Shown here: in pieces, positions 27,405-36,601 of the stretch
How the letters are laid out: every line of letters begins with the position of its first letter
Position numbering within the stretch: position 1 is the stretch's first letter
NCBI RefSeq assembly: GCF_021740465.1
Contig: NZ_JAIOZR010000005.1
Coordinates: 1-64,000, forward strand
Length of the DNA stretch: 64,000 nucleotides
Direction of reading: 5' to 3'
DNA from: Chlorobium sp.
GTDB lineage: Bacteria; Bacteroidota; Chlorobiia; Chlorobiales; Chlorobiaceae
The notes under the pieces: generated by a model
What the model was told of the DNA's origin: nothing
What the model saw: the letters and a program-made list of their open reading frames with translations, nothing else
Database searches by the model: none
Program-made: the position numbers and the translations under genes

Positions 27405-30400
27405 TTACTCTGCAAGTTCGTTTGCGATCATCTCTGCCTGTTTCAGCACCGTCTCGGTTGCAAGAAGCTGCATGTCGGGCGGATAGCCGAACTGGCGGAG
27501 GGTGCGTTTTACGATTACTTTCAGTTTGGCTTTGACGCTCTCCTTGATGGTCCAGTCTATGGAAGCGTTTTCGCGGACTCGCTGGGTCAGGACAACGGCC
27601 AGTTCTCGAAGTTTCTCCTGCTGCATGAGTTCCCGGGCACTGTCATTGCTGGCGACTGCGGTGTAAAAGGCATATTCGAAGTCGCTGAGGCCCATGTGTT
27701 CGGCCTCCTCGTCTGACGCAACAATCTCTTTGCTGATTCTTATCAGCTCGTCCATGACTTCGGCGGCCGAGAGGATTTTGCTCTGGTATTTTCTGATGGC
27801 TGTTTCGAGCATCTCCAGCAGGCTCCTGCTCTGAACGAGGTTCTTTTTGGCGCGAACTTTGAGTTCGTCGTTGAGCAGTTTTTTGAGCACCTCAAGGGCT
27901 ACGTTCTTGTGCTGAAAACCTTTCAGTTCGGCCAGAAACTCTTCGGAAAGAATGGATATATCCGGTTTTTTTATGCCGGCGGCATCGAAGACGTCAATCA
28001 CTTTTTCGGAGACCAGCGCCTTGTCGATTACCTGACGAATGGTGGTTTCGATCTCTTCATTGCTGTAACCGTTGCCAGTACCGTCAAATTTGGCAAGACG
28101 CGCCTTTACTGCCTGGAAAAAGCCGACCTCGTCTTTAACGCCCATTGCCTGCTCATGCGGAATTGCAATGGCAAAGCTCTGCGAAAGGAGGGCTACTTCA
28201 TTGATATAGCGCTTCCGCCCATCGTCAAGGCCGAGAATATGCTCTTCGGCGGCAAGAATGAGCGAGAGCTTCCTTGCGGTATCTGCATCGAAGTACTCTT
28301 CGTACGCAAAGCCATGGTACATCGCCGATACCACTTCGATTTTTTCAAGCATCAACGCAACAGCCTGTTCCTGCAGCAGTGTGGGATCGCCTTTTCCTCC
28401 TGAATCCGAATAGAAGGATAGCGCCTCTTTCAGGTCTGCTGCAATCCCCAGATAGTCCACCACCAGCCCGCCGGGCTTGTCTTTGTACACCCTGTTCACG
28501 CGAGCAATCGCCTGCATCAGGTTGTGCCCTTTCATGAGCTTGTCGATGTAGATGGTATGCAGTGCCGGGGCATCAAAGCCGGTGAGCCACATGTCGCAGA
28601 CGATCACCAGTTTCAGCGGGTCGTCGTCGTCTTTCATGCGCTCGGCAAGCTGTTTACGCTGCTCCTTGGTGGTATGATGACCGGATAACAACGGGCCGTC
28701 ACTTGAGGCTGAGGTCATCACCACCTTGATGGCGCCTTTGAGTATCTCGCCGGAATGCCATTCAGGGCGGATATTGATGATCGCGGTATACAGCTCGGCG
28801 GCAATGCGGCGTGACATGCAGACAATCATCCCCTTGCCGGCGAAAACCTCCTGCCGTGCTTCAAAGTGAATGACAATATCCTTCGCGACATTCCGGGTGC
28901 GGTTGGCACTGCCGACCAGCGCCTCCATTCTGGTCCATCTGGCCTTGCTTTTTTGCGTTTCGGTCAGCTGGTTCTGATCAAGCTCCTCATCAAGCTCGGC
29001 AATCAGTTGTTTCCCTTCTTCTCCAAGTTCTACCTTGGCCAGGCGACTTTCATAGAAAATCCGCACGGTGGCGCCATCTTCAACCGCCTGGGCTATGTCG
29101 TAGATATCGACATAGTTGCCGAAGACTGCCGGAGTGTTGATGTCGGTTTTTTCAATCGGCGTGCCGGTAAAACCCAGATAGGTGGCATTCGGCAGGGCAT
29201 CGCGCAGATACTTTGCAAAGCCGTAAACAACCTTTTTGCCAACAACAGCACCATCGGCATTTTTCTCGTCGATGGTTTTGGCGGTGAATCCATACTGGGT
29301 TCGGTGTGCCTCGTCGGCGATAACAACAATGTTACGTCGCAGGGATAACTGCTCATAGACATTGCCTTCTTCGGGCTGAAACTTCTGGATGGTTGAAAAG
29401 ATCACCCCTCCGGAAGCAACTTTCAAGAGTTCTTTCAACTGCTCCCGGCTCTCTGCCTGCACGGGCTTCTGCCGCAACAACTGTTTTGAAGCCGCAAAGG
29501 TGTCGAACAACTGATCGTCGAGATCGTTGCGGTCGGTTATGACCAGAATGGTCGGGTTATCGAGTACGAGCACAATCTTGCCGGTATAAAAGACCATAGA
29601 GAGCGATTTGCCAGACCCCTGGGTGTGCCAGACCACACCCGCCTTCATGTCGCCCCTAGGCTGCCCGGCGACCCCGGAAAGGCCGTAATGTTCCGGACTT
29701 TCACGTCCAACGATGACTGCACCCATGTCAACTGCCCGCAGGGTGGAAGCTACAGCGGCATTGACGGCATAGTACTGGTGATAGGCGGCCAGCTTTTTCA
29801 CCGAAGTGATGGTGACGATACCGGTAAGGGGATCCTCCTTTTTGCTTTTCTCAAAAACAATGAAGTGACGCACAAGGTCGAGCAGTGTTGCCTTGTTCAG
29901 CATGCCCGTAATGAGCGTTTCAAGCTGACTGACCAGGTGCGAGGCTTCGGCTTTGCCGTCGGCACTTTTCCATGCCATGAATCGGGAGAAGCCGGCAGAA
30001 AGCGATCCTGCCCGGGCCTCAAGACCGTCAGAGATGACGACAATGGCATTTGCAGTGAAGAGCGCTGGTATGGCCTGTTTGTAAGTCTCAATCTGACGGA
30101 ACGCTGACTTGATGGTTGCGTTTTCATCGGTAGCATTTTTCAGCTCCAGCACCACCAGCGGAATGCCGTTGACAAAGAGCACCATGTCAGGGCGTTTGTT
30201 CTGGTGGTTCTCGATGACCGTAAACTGATTTGCCACAACAAACCCATTGTTTTCGGGAGTATCAAAATCAATCAGCCGCACCCGTTCACCCCGCTCGTTG
30301 CCGTTCTGCTGGTAGCTGACGCCCACACCTTCAGTTATCAGGCGATGAAAAGCTTCATTGTTTGCCAGAAGGTCGGGCGAAGCTATACGCTGTACCTCTT

Positions 30401-30614
30401 TGAGTGCAGCCTGCAGTACCGATGGAGAGTGCCGGGGATTAATGCGGCGAAGCGCAGCCTCAAGCCTTCCAGTGAGCAGCACCTCATCGTAATGACGGCG
30501 TTCAGGATCAACGCCATCAGGAGCAATATCCGGCCCGTAGACGTAGCTATACCCCTGCCGCTCAAACAGCTTGATGGCAAACTCTTCTATCGCTGATTCA
30601 GTCAAACGGCTCAT
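27405..30614 (-). CDS. hsdR: Type I restriction enzyme, R subunit
   Basis: 1069 residues. The N-terminal nuclease domain has Asp143 and ELK (157-159) of the PD-(D/E)xK site (RPDMVLF, LVVLELKNA). The SF2 translocase follows: Walker A HTQGSGKS near residue 330, ADEAHRTQYGF near 433, and GFTGTPIEKTD. HsdR cuts DNA far from the recognition site after ATP-driven translocation, in complex with HsdM and HsdS. It starts 17 bases inside the preceding Abi-like gene with GAGGAG as ribosome site. No truncation or frameshift is visible. Confidence 0.96.
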   Translation of the reverse strand: MSRLTESAIEEFAIKLFERQGYSYVYGPDIAPDGVDPERRHYDEVLLTGRLEAALRRINPRHSPSVLQAALKEVQRIASPDLLANNEAFHRLITEGVGVSYQQNGNERGERVRLIDFDTPENNGFVVANQFTVIENHQNKRPDMVLFVNGIPLVVLELKNATDENATIKSAFRQIETYKQAIPALFTANAIVVISDGLEARAGSLSAGFSRFMAWKSADGKAEASHLVSQLETLITGMLNKATLLDLVRHFIVFEKSKKEDPLTGIVTITSVKKLAAYHQYYAVNAAVASTLRAVDMGAVIVGRESPEHYGLSGVAGQPRGDMKAGVVWHTQGSGKSLSMVFYTGKIVLVLDNPTILVITDRNDLDDQLFDTFAASKQLLRQKPVQAESREQLKELLKVASGGVIFSTIQKFQPEEGNVYEQLSLRRNIVVIADEAHRTQYGFTAKTIDEKNADGAVVGKKVVYGFAKYLRDALPNATYLGFTGTPIEKTDINTPAVFGNYVDIYDIAQAVEDGATVRIFYESRLAKVELGEEGKQLIAELDEELDQNQLTETQKSKARWTRMEALVGSANRTRNVAKDIVIHFEARQEVFAGKGMIVCMSRRIAAELYTAIINIRPEWHSGEILKGAIKVVMTSASSDGPLLSGHHTTKEQRKQLAERMKDDDDPLKLVIVCDMWLTGFDAPALHTIYIDKLMKGHNLMQAIARVNRVYKDKPGGLVVDYLGIAADLKEALSFYSDSGGKGDPTLLQEQAVALMLEKIEVVSAMYHGFAYEEYFDADTARKLSLILAAEEHILGLDDGRKRYINEVALLSQSFAIAIPHEQAMGVKDEVGFFQAVKARLAKFDGTGNGYSNEEIETTIRQVIDKALVSEKVIDVFDAAGIKKPDISILSEEFLAELKGFQHKNVALEVLKKLLNDELKVRAKKNLVQSRSLLEMLETAIRKYQSKILSAAEVMDELIRISKEIVASDEEAEHMGLSDFEYAFYTAVASNDSARELMQQEKLRELAVVLTQRVRENASIDWTIKESVKAKLKVIVKRTLRQFGYPPDMQLLATETVLKQAEMIANELAE

Positions 30615-31290
30615 TACTCTCCTCTGTTTCTTCTTCTAACTGATTGGCCTGAAATGCATTATATTCTGTCTCATACGCTTTGTAATCCACTCCGTACAAA
30701 ATTTCACTTGCAGGATAGGAATAAGTGCCCATTATAAATTCACCAAAAGCTTCATCCCAAGAATCATTGAAGTCTTCTGATTCATCGTATTTCAATCGTT
30801 CAGCAGAAGGTTCTGCATCTTCAACCTGTACAGCCTCATCCTTACGCTCTTCAAAAGCACGAATAAGAAAAACCGCCACAATGACTGTACTATCAATTAA
30901 AAAATCGCGCGTTAGCAAGTCAACTTTGTTATTCCTCTCTCGAAGTTCATCCAGTGGTTTTCCGTGCGAAGTCGGACTGATTTCATTCCTAAGAGTGCCG
31001 ATTTCATGACCAATAGTTCCAAGAGAAGTGGAAATTATCTTCACTAAATTATCATTCGAATAACCGAGTGCACGAAATGATTTTCTCAGAACCTCATTGA
31101 CACTTGGGACAGTACCAAGCGTTATGGATTTCGATTTACAAATTTCTTTACCTATACTTTCAAGCAATGCCTTTGCATTTTCAATAGAAAGGCTAAAGTC
31201 AACCTCAAGATGGGCTTCCATTCTATCAACATAGTCGCCAAGTTCCTTCCAATGGCCATATTTTTCTATGGTTGCTCGTAGCTTTTCCAT
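30598..31290 (-). CDS. Abortive-infection-like protein (Abi C-terminal domain)
   Basis: 230 residues. Residues 35-115 fit the Abi_C/HEPN-like domain: helices ending in SLGTIGHEIGTLRNEISPTS then HGK, where Arg101, Asn102, His109 and Gly110 stand in for the RN...HG motif. The spacing between Arg and His is longer than in typical HEPN ribonucleases, so activity is uncertain. The C-terminal 70 residues are very acidic. Its ATG shares one base with the hsdS stop (TAATG) and its end overlaps hsdR, so it is an integral cistron of the restriction operon. Confidence 0.65.
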   Translation of the reverse strand: MEKLRATIEKYGHWKELGDYVDRMEAHLEVDFSLSIENAKALLESIGKEICKSKSITLGTVPSVNEVLRKSFRALGYSNDNLVKIISTSLGTIGHEIGTLRNEISPTSHGKPLDELRERNNKVDLLTRDFLIDSTVIVAVFLIRAFEERKDEAVQVEDAEPSAERLKYDESEDFNDSWDEAFGEFIMGTYSYPASEILYGVDYKAYETEYNAFQANQLEEETEESNEPFD

Positions 31291-32387
31291 TAGTAAATCA
31301 CCCTCGCTTCTCCGCTCATCAGCTTTGGTAAAAGTACATCTCGAAGATTTTGAAGTAGTTTTATTTGTTTGGCATTTGCAATCTGTTTTTCAAGTAAAGG
31401 TGTCATTATCATAGACATTTCCCTGAGTTCAGGTTCTGAAGGAACAATAACCATTGCAGCATCCAAATCTCCTCTTTTGATATGCCCCATTGTGGTTGCG
31501 TGAGCAGAAGAGATTGATATAAATTCCGCCAAGTGATATTTACACCACAACAGATAAAACCATTTCGGAAAATCAGCCGAAGTGACCTTAAACAGGTGCT
31601 GGTTCAACACACACCTTTCTCCATCCCAAACTTTTACCATGAGCGACGCAGACCACGCAAATATCACATCGCCGAATTCTACAATGTACTCCGGTTTAAC
31701 CTTACTCATTGCCCAATCTGATAACTCGGTTATTCCACTGCTTAATTCTTTAATTTTGAGTACAGGCAGTTTTTCAATTTCATTTTGAGGAGGATATTTC
31801 TGACAAGCTAAACCGTTCAGAAAATCGGCAATACTACTCAAAGGCCTTTCCTTCCACTCCTCCTGCGCTTCTTCGATAAACCACTGGCGAAAGAGGGTTT
31901 CGGCCATGGATTCAAGGGTTTTGTTCTGGCGATGCAGCAGGTCGATTTTGTCGTCGAGGCTGCTGAGGACTGCGGCAATTGCTTTTTGTTCGGAAAGGGG
32001 TGGAAGATATGCTGGCACAAGATGAACATGATTTCTGTTCAACGTTGGATTTGATGAGCCAACATCATATCGAGCAAACTCAAACCCAGTAAGAAAATAA
32101 TAAATGAATCGCGGGAAGTTACCGTGAAAATGTTTTATCCACAACGTTGTATCGTGAGGCCAAAACTGATCAGGTAAATAGAATACTGTGCCGAGCGTGC
32201 CCTTTCGACCAATTACAATACCGGGGCCCTTAACTTTCCATTCATTGTGCCAACTTTTGATTCCCGATGAAGAAACAACAGGATATTTACCGACTTTTTG
32301 ATCTTTTTGGGTAATATCAAAACCTCGCTGTAATGTGATTATTTCACCTAATAAACATTTCCGCCATCCACTCCGGCCCTCATTCAT
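31290..32387 (-). CDS. hsdS: Type I restriction enzyme, specificity subunit
   Basis: 365 residues from ATG 32387, which is preceded by GGGAGG; the frame is open 24 bases further up but lacks a ribosome site. Two target-recognition domains are separated by a conserved helical spacer (LPPLSEQKAIAAVLSSLDDK, then TLESMAETLFRQWF), and the second copy of the helix closes the protein (QIKLLQNLRDVLLPKLMSGE). HsdS decides the methylated sequence. It overlaps the DUF1016 gene by 8 bases. Confidence 0.95.
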   Translation of the reverse strand: MNEGRSGWRKCLLGEIITLQRGFDITQKDQKVGKYPVVSSSGIKSWHNEWKVKGPGIVIGRKGTLGTVFYLPDQFWPHDTTLWIKHFHGNFPRFIYYFLTGFEFARYDVGSSNPTLNRNHVHLVPAYLPPLSEQKAIAAVLSSLDDKIDLLHRQNKTLESMAETLFRQWFIEEAQEEWKERPLSSIADFLNGLACQKYPPQNEIEKLPVLKIKELSSGITELSDWAMSKVKPEYIVEFGDVIFAWSASLMVKVWDGERCVLNQHLFKVTSADFPKWFYLLWCKYHLAEFISISSAHATTMGHIKRGDLDAAMVIVPSEPELREMSMIMTPLLEKQIANAKQIKLLQNLRDVLLPKLMSGEARVIY

Positions 32388-33462
32388 CGCAACCTCCCAA
32401 TTCAGCTTCAATCTGCTCGATACTCGGCAGGGATGACTGGAATTCTATCGGTAACTGTTTCATTAACTGGTATTCACTGATGCCTATTGGTTTGTCAATA
32501 CCTTTCAATGCATATTCTGCAACAAGTTCATTTTTGTCCTGGCATAAAATCAAACCAATGGTTGGCTGGTCATCAACATGTTTGAGCGTTCCATCCACAA
32601 CATTGCAATAAAAATTCAGTTTCCCTGCATATTCCGGTTTAAACGTTCCTTTTTTCAGCTCTATAACTATAAAACAACGCAACTTGAGATGATAAAACAG
32701 CAGATCGATATAAAAATCATCATCTCCGATACTCAAAGGGTATTGCCTGCCTACAAAGGCAAATCCGGTACCAAGTTCCATCAGAAATTTTTCCATATGC
32801 CTGAGCAGCGTTGTTTCCAGTTCCCGTTCATGATAGGGTTCGGTGAGCGTCAGGAAATCAAACAGATAGGGGTCTTTCAGTGCCTGCCGAGCCATGTCGG
32901 ATTGCCCGGGAGGCAGCAGGGTACTGAAATTTGAAAGTTTGCAACCTTCTCTTGCATGCAGTTGACTTTCGTACATCAACGCGAGCACATTGCGGCTCCA
33001 GCCATGCAGCAACGCCTGCTGCATGTAAAACAGCCTGTGTTGACGATCTTTGACCTTTTCCAGGAGCAGGATGTTATGTCCCCAGGGCAGAGAAAAAATC
33101 AGAGACTCGATTTTTGCCTCGGGCTGTGGCAAATTTGAGGGTTGCCTGTTTTTTGCCACAGCCTGTGGCAAAAACGGATCGGCATCAGGGTATTCGCGAT
33201 AAAAAGCAATCATACGCCCGATGTTACGTATCGAATAACCTTTGATTTCAGGTAATAAATTATTGATATCACGACTCAACCGTGGAATAATGGCGCTTCC
33301 CCATCCTTCCTGCTGTTGGCGCTGGGCAATAAGTTTTCCGGTTTCCCAGTAAAGAATGAGTAACTCCCGGTTAACGGAAAAAACCGCCTTCTGTTGTGCC
33401 TGTCTGATTTTTATCTGAACCAGCTCCAGCAATTCATTATACAATCGGTTATTTTCGTTCAT
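32380..33462 (-). CDS. DUF1016/YhcG-type PD-(D/E)xK nuclease
   Basis: 360 residues. The N-terminal DUF1016 helical region has [18 protein letters not shown] and [16 protein letters not shown]; the C-terminal nuclease domain has Asp253 (FYIDLLFYH) and ELKK with Glu268 and Lys270. Members are widespread near mobile and defence genes and act on branched or foreign DNA in some studied cases. It is placed between hsdM (ATGA overlap) and hsdS (8-base overlap), so it must be translated with the restriction enzyme subunits. Its contribution to restriction is not known. Confidence 0.9.
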   Translation of the reverse strand: MNENNRLYNELLELVQIKIRQAQQKAVFSVNRELLILYWETGKLIAQRQQQEGWGSAIIPRLSRDINNLLPEIKGYSIRNIGRMIAFYREYPDADPFLPQAVAKNRQPSNLPQPEAKIESLIFSLPWGHNILLLEKVKDRQHRLFYMQQALLHGWSRNVLALMYESQLHAREGCKLSNFSTLLPPGQSDMARQALKDPYLFDFLTLTEPYHERELETTLLRHMEKFLMELGTGFAFVGRQYPLSIGDDDFYIDLLFYHLKLRCFIVIELKKGTFKPEYAGKLNFYCNVVDGTLKHVDDQPTIGLILCQDKNELVAEYALKGIDKPIGISEYQLMKQLPIEFQSSLPSIEQIEAELGGCDE

Positions 33463-35003
33463 ATTTTCACCCTCGCCAGATTCTCCAGAATTGCCTTGTT
33501 GAGTGCGGCTTCTTCCTCCAACTGCGCTTCAAACTCAGCCTTCAGTGCGGCAAAGCGTTCGGCAAAATCAAAGTCGTCCTCTTCCTCAGCAAGGCCGACA
33601 TAGCGTCCCGGCGTGAGCACGTAGTCGAGTTCCTGCACCCGTTCCAGCGACACGGAGGCACAAAAGCCTTTGCTGTCCACATACTCACCTTCGCCGGTTC
33701 GCCAGACGTGATAGGTTTTGGCAATGGTGTCGATATCCTCAGCTGAGAGCTCACGGGTACGGCGATTGATGAGGTGGCCAAGGTTACGCGCATCGATAAA
33801 AAGAATCTCATTCTTTCGAGGGTGACCGTTGTTGCGAGCCCGGTTCAGAAACCATAGAGCGGCAGGAATCTGTGTGTTCAGAAAGAGCTTGGCGGGCAGA
33901 TTGACAATGCAGTCAATCAGGTTGCCGTCGGCTATCATGGATTTACGGATGTCGCCCTCACCGCTGCTTTTACTGGTGAGTGCTCCTTTGGCAAGTACGA
34001 CCCCGGCTTTGCCGTTGGGAGCGAGGTGAAAGATGAAGTGCTGCAGCCATGCGAAGTTGGCATTGCCTGCCGGTGGAATGCCGTATTTCCATCGGCCGTC
34101 ACCACGCAGTTGTTCGCCGCTCCAGTCGCTGTCGTTAAAAGGCGGATTGGCAATAACGTAATCAGCCTTCAGGTCTTTGTGGGCATCGTTGAGAAAGGAG
34201 CCTTCGCTGTTCCATTTTACCTGTGAGCTGTCGATACCCCGAATGGCGAGGTTGATCTTTGCCAGACGCCAGGTGGTCTGGTTGCTCTCCTGACCGTAAA
34301 TGGAAATATCTTTCACCCGGCCTTGATGCTCGGTAATAAACCGCTCCGACTGCACAAACATGCCGCCGGAGCCACAGCAGGGATCCAGTACCCTGCCTTT
34401 GTAGGGCTCGAGCATTTCGACAAGCAGTTCAACAATGCTGCGCGGAGTATAGAACTGTCCGCCCTGCTTGCCTTCGGCAAGGGCGAATTCGCCGAGGAAG
34501 TATTCGAAGACGTGACCGAGCACGTCGCGGCTCCGTGACCTGGCATCCCCCAGGGCGATATTGCCCATAAGGTCTATCAGACCACCAAGGCTTGCCGGGT
34601 CGAGATTCTGGCGCGCATAGACCTTGGGCAGAACACCCTTGAGCATGGGATTTTCCTTTTCAATAATATCCATCGCTTCATCGACAAGGATGCCGATATC
34701 CGGCTGGCGGGCACTCGTCAGCAAATAAGACCAGCGTGCTTGCTGAGGCACAAAGAAAATGTTTTCTCCCTTGTACTCGTCCTTGTCTTCCGGGTCGGCT
34801 CCCGCATATTCACCTTCACCAGCCTGAAGTTTGGTGTACATCTCCTCGAAAGAGTCGGAGATGTATTTGAGGAACATGAGACCCAGCACGATATGCTTGT
34901 ATTCGGCGGCGTCGATATTTTTACGGAGCTTGTCGGCGGCTTTCCAGAGCTGTTTTTCTATGGGCTCTTCTTTTATCTCTTTTTGTGACTTGATTCGTGC
35001 CAT
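33459..35003 (-). CDS. hsdM: Type I restriction enzyme, modification (methyltransferase) subunit
   Basis: 514 residues. The N-terminal HsdM helical domain ([35 protein letters not shown]) is followed by the N6-adenine methyltransferase core: motif [12 protein letters not shown] near residue 205 and motif IV NPPF near residue 285. With HsdS it methylates adenine at the recognition site. It follows the DUF6602 gene by 20 bp and overlaps the DUF1016 gene by 4 bases. Confidence 0.97.
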   Translation of the reverse strand: MARIKSQKEIKEEPIEKQLWKAADKLRKNIDAAEYKHIVLGLMFLKYISDSFEEMYTKLQAGEGEYAGADPEDKDEYKGENIFFVPQQARWSYLLTSARQPDIGILVDEAMDIIEKENPMLKGVLPKVYARQNLDPASLGGLIDLMGNIALGDARSRSRDVLGHVFEYFLGEFALAEGKQGGQFYTPRSIVELLVEMLEPYKGRVLDPCCGSGGMFVQSERFITEHQGRVKDISIYGQESNQTTWRLAKINLAIRGIDSSQVKWNSEGSFLNDAHKDLKADYVIANPPFNDSDWSGEQLRGDGRWKYGIPPAGNANFAWLQHFIFHLAPNGKAGVVLAKGALTSKSSGEGDIRKSMIADGNLIDCIVNLPAKLFLNTQIPAALWFLNRARNNGHPRKNEILFIDARNLGHLINRRTRELSAEDIDTIAKTYHVWRTGEGEYVDSKGFCASVSLERVQELDYVLTPGRYVGLAEEEDDFDFAERFAALKAEFEAQLEEEAALNKAILENLARVKI

Positions 35004-35023
35004 GATTTTATTTTACAAGTGTC

Positions 35024-35821
35024 TTATATTTCTTGGTCTTCATCTTTTAATATTCTGACTATATTTTCGCCTTTAGGCAAAATCAAGGAAGTATATGTCG
35101 CGCATTTTTCAGGTATTGGTGCCCAAGCGAAATTACTTTTTCTCCATTTATTTGCTATAAATTCCATCAAACTATTTATAAATCCTGAGGGTGCCATGCC
35201 TGTGATTTCATAATCCTTGAAATAATGCCCAAGGGTGCCAAAACCGGCATAATATCGATCGTACGTTACCAAAGTATCTTTACTGCTTGCAATACAGTTT
35301 ATGTGCTCTGTTTTATCTTTGATTGCATGGCCTAATGCGGTTAAAAACTTATTTTTAATTTTCTTATCTGATTCAAATACAAAAAGACCTGACCATATAG
35401 CATCTTCATCCGATTTAATTTTATTACATATTTTTTCAATTTTTATAAGTTTTTGTATGGCTTCAATCTTTTTCTTATTACTGTTTAATGTCTTCTTTAC
35501 TTCTATAACGCCAAGAACGGAATCAGGGTTCGCTAATAAGAAATCACCATCTTTAAATACGGTTGGTTTTGATGCATCAACTATCAATATGTCGATTTGA
35601 GAAGAGCACTCATTATTAGTAACAACAAAGCCGCGGCCAGCAATAACCGACTCAGGCAAATAACGTCTTAGCAATGAACGTAAAGCAGTTTCTTTATCTT
35701 CACCGATAGTGAGCCAATGATTTTTAACCAGACTTTCTATTCTGTCTTTAATGGAAAAAAGTTCTTCTGTTACCGATTTATGAAAAGCATAAAAATCTGG
35801 TTTTGTGTTTTTTGAAATCAT
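35024..35821 (-). CDS. DUF6602 protein, probable PD-(D/E)xK-like fold
   Basis: 265 residues. The region RRYLPESVIAGRGFVV then SQIDILIVD with Asp77 and VLGVIEVKK with Glu107 and Lys109 has the spacing of a PD-(D/E)xK nuclease core, as described for DUF6602-type proteins. The C-terminal half is alpha/beta without known motifs. It is the first well-supported gene of the restriction operon, 20 bp before hsdM, and is AT-richer than the surrounding chromosome, in keeping with acquisition. The enzymatic role is inferred from motifs only. Confidence 0.65.
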   Translation of the reverse strand: MISKNTKPDFYAFHKSVTEELFSIKDRIESLVKNHWLTIGEDKETALRSLLRRYLPESVIAGRGFVVTNNECSSQIDILIVDASKPTVFKDGDFLLANPDSVLGVIEVKKTLNSNKKKIEAIQKLIKIEKICNKIKSDEDAIWSGLFVFESDKKIKNKFLTALGHAIKDKTEHINCIASSKDTLVTYDRYYAGFGTLGHYFKDYEITGMAPSGFINSLMEFIANKWRKSNFAWAPIPEKCATYTSLILPKGENIVRILKDEDQEI

Positions 35822-36048
35822 GTTTTGGCTCCTTTATTGACTTGTTTCTTTATTTCAATCTTTTCAAGGATATCTTTTGTGCCAAGGATAACGGGATGCT
35901 CGGGGCTGCCTTTTTTCAGCAAGGTCGATGGCCTGGAGGATTCAGGTTTCGGCTTGTTCTGAAACTCCCCAGGGCTGTAGAGCAGGATTGCTTGCTTGGT
36001 GAGTTTTTTCCATGCCGGGTTGCCTTTTGTGGTGAAGACAGGCAGCAT
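35818..36048 (-). CDS. Small hypothetical protein, coupled to the DUF6602 gene
   Basis: A 76-residue frame rich in Lys, Pro and Thr whose TGA overlaps the ATG of the DUF6602 gene by four bases. That arrangement repeats the overlaps seen between the other genes of the operon and argues for a real first cistron. I do not recognise any family, and there is no good ribosome site before ATG 36048. A TATATT/TATTAT-like box on the minus strand near 36115 could be the operon promoter. Confidence 0.4.
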   Translation of the reverse strand: MLPVFTTKGNPAWKKLTKQAILLYSPGEFQNKPKPESSRPSTLLKKGSPEHPVILGTKDILEKIEIKKQVNKGAKT

Positions 36049-36156
36049 GGCCGGGAGTGGTGGCGTATGACCATGGGGTTACCGGGTTTTTTACTCTGAA
36101 ATCGGGTGTAAGTGATAATATAGTAAAGGGTTTTTGATTTCGGGAGGAGTTGCGGG

Positions 36157-36594
36157 GATAGTGAGAGACGCCGTAAAGTTCTTGTACGGCTCGAGTGTCG
36201 GCTTGGACGACAGGGGAGGGTGATTTCGCTGCGGCATTCATAATTGCTCACGAAGTGGGGCATTACCGAGAAGGTCATGGCAATGAAAGGGAGGGTTTCC
36301 GAAGAGGAGTTCAACAGGTACATGGTTCGCCTCGAACTGCAGGCCGACTTTTTTGCCGGTGTCCGGGAGTATTATGCAAAACGGATGAATTTGCTGGAAT
36401 CCGGAGACCTCGAGGAGGCGGTGAATGCCGCGGGGGCGGTGGGGGATGATCGTATCCAGAAACAGAGCCGGGGGTACGCGGTGCCGGATTCCTTCACCCA
36501 CGGCACCTCCGAACAGCGCATGCGCTGGTTCTATAAAGGCTTCACGACCGGAGACGTCACCGCCGGCGATACCTTTTTCGGCGGAGCGCTGTGA
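36157..36594 (+). pseudogene. C-terminal fragment of ypfJ-type zinc metallopeptidase, right island flank
   Basis: The piece begins with VRDAVKFLYGSSVG, similar to the family's central region. It shifts frame to GDFAAAFIIAHEVGHY, the HExxH-type zinc site, and after a small deletion returns as GITEKVMAMKGRVSEEE, then VRLELQADFFAGV and IGDDRIQKQSRGYAVPDSF through HGTSEQRMRWFYKGF to a stop at 36592-36594. Frame changes and a missing stretch after the zinc motif show decay. Together with 27325-27396 it forms one gene split by about 8.7 kb. Confidence 0.8.
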
Positions 36595-36601
36595 GAGGGA
36601 G

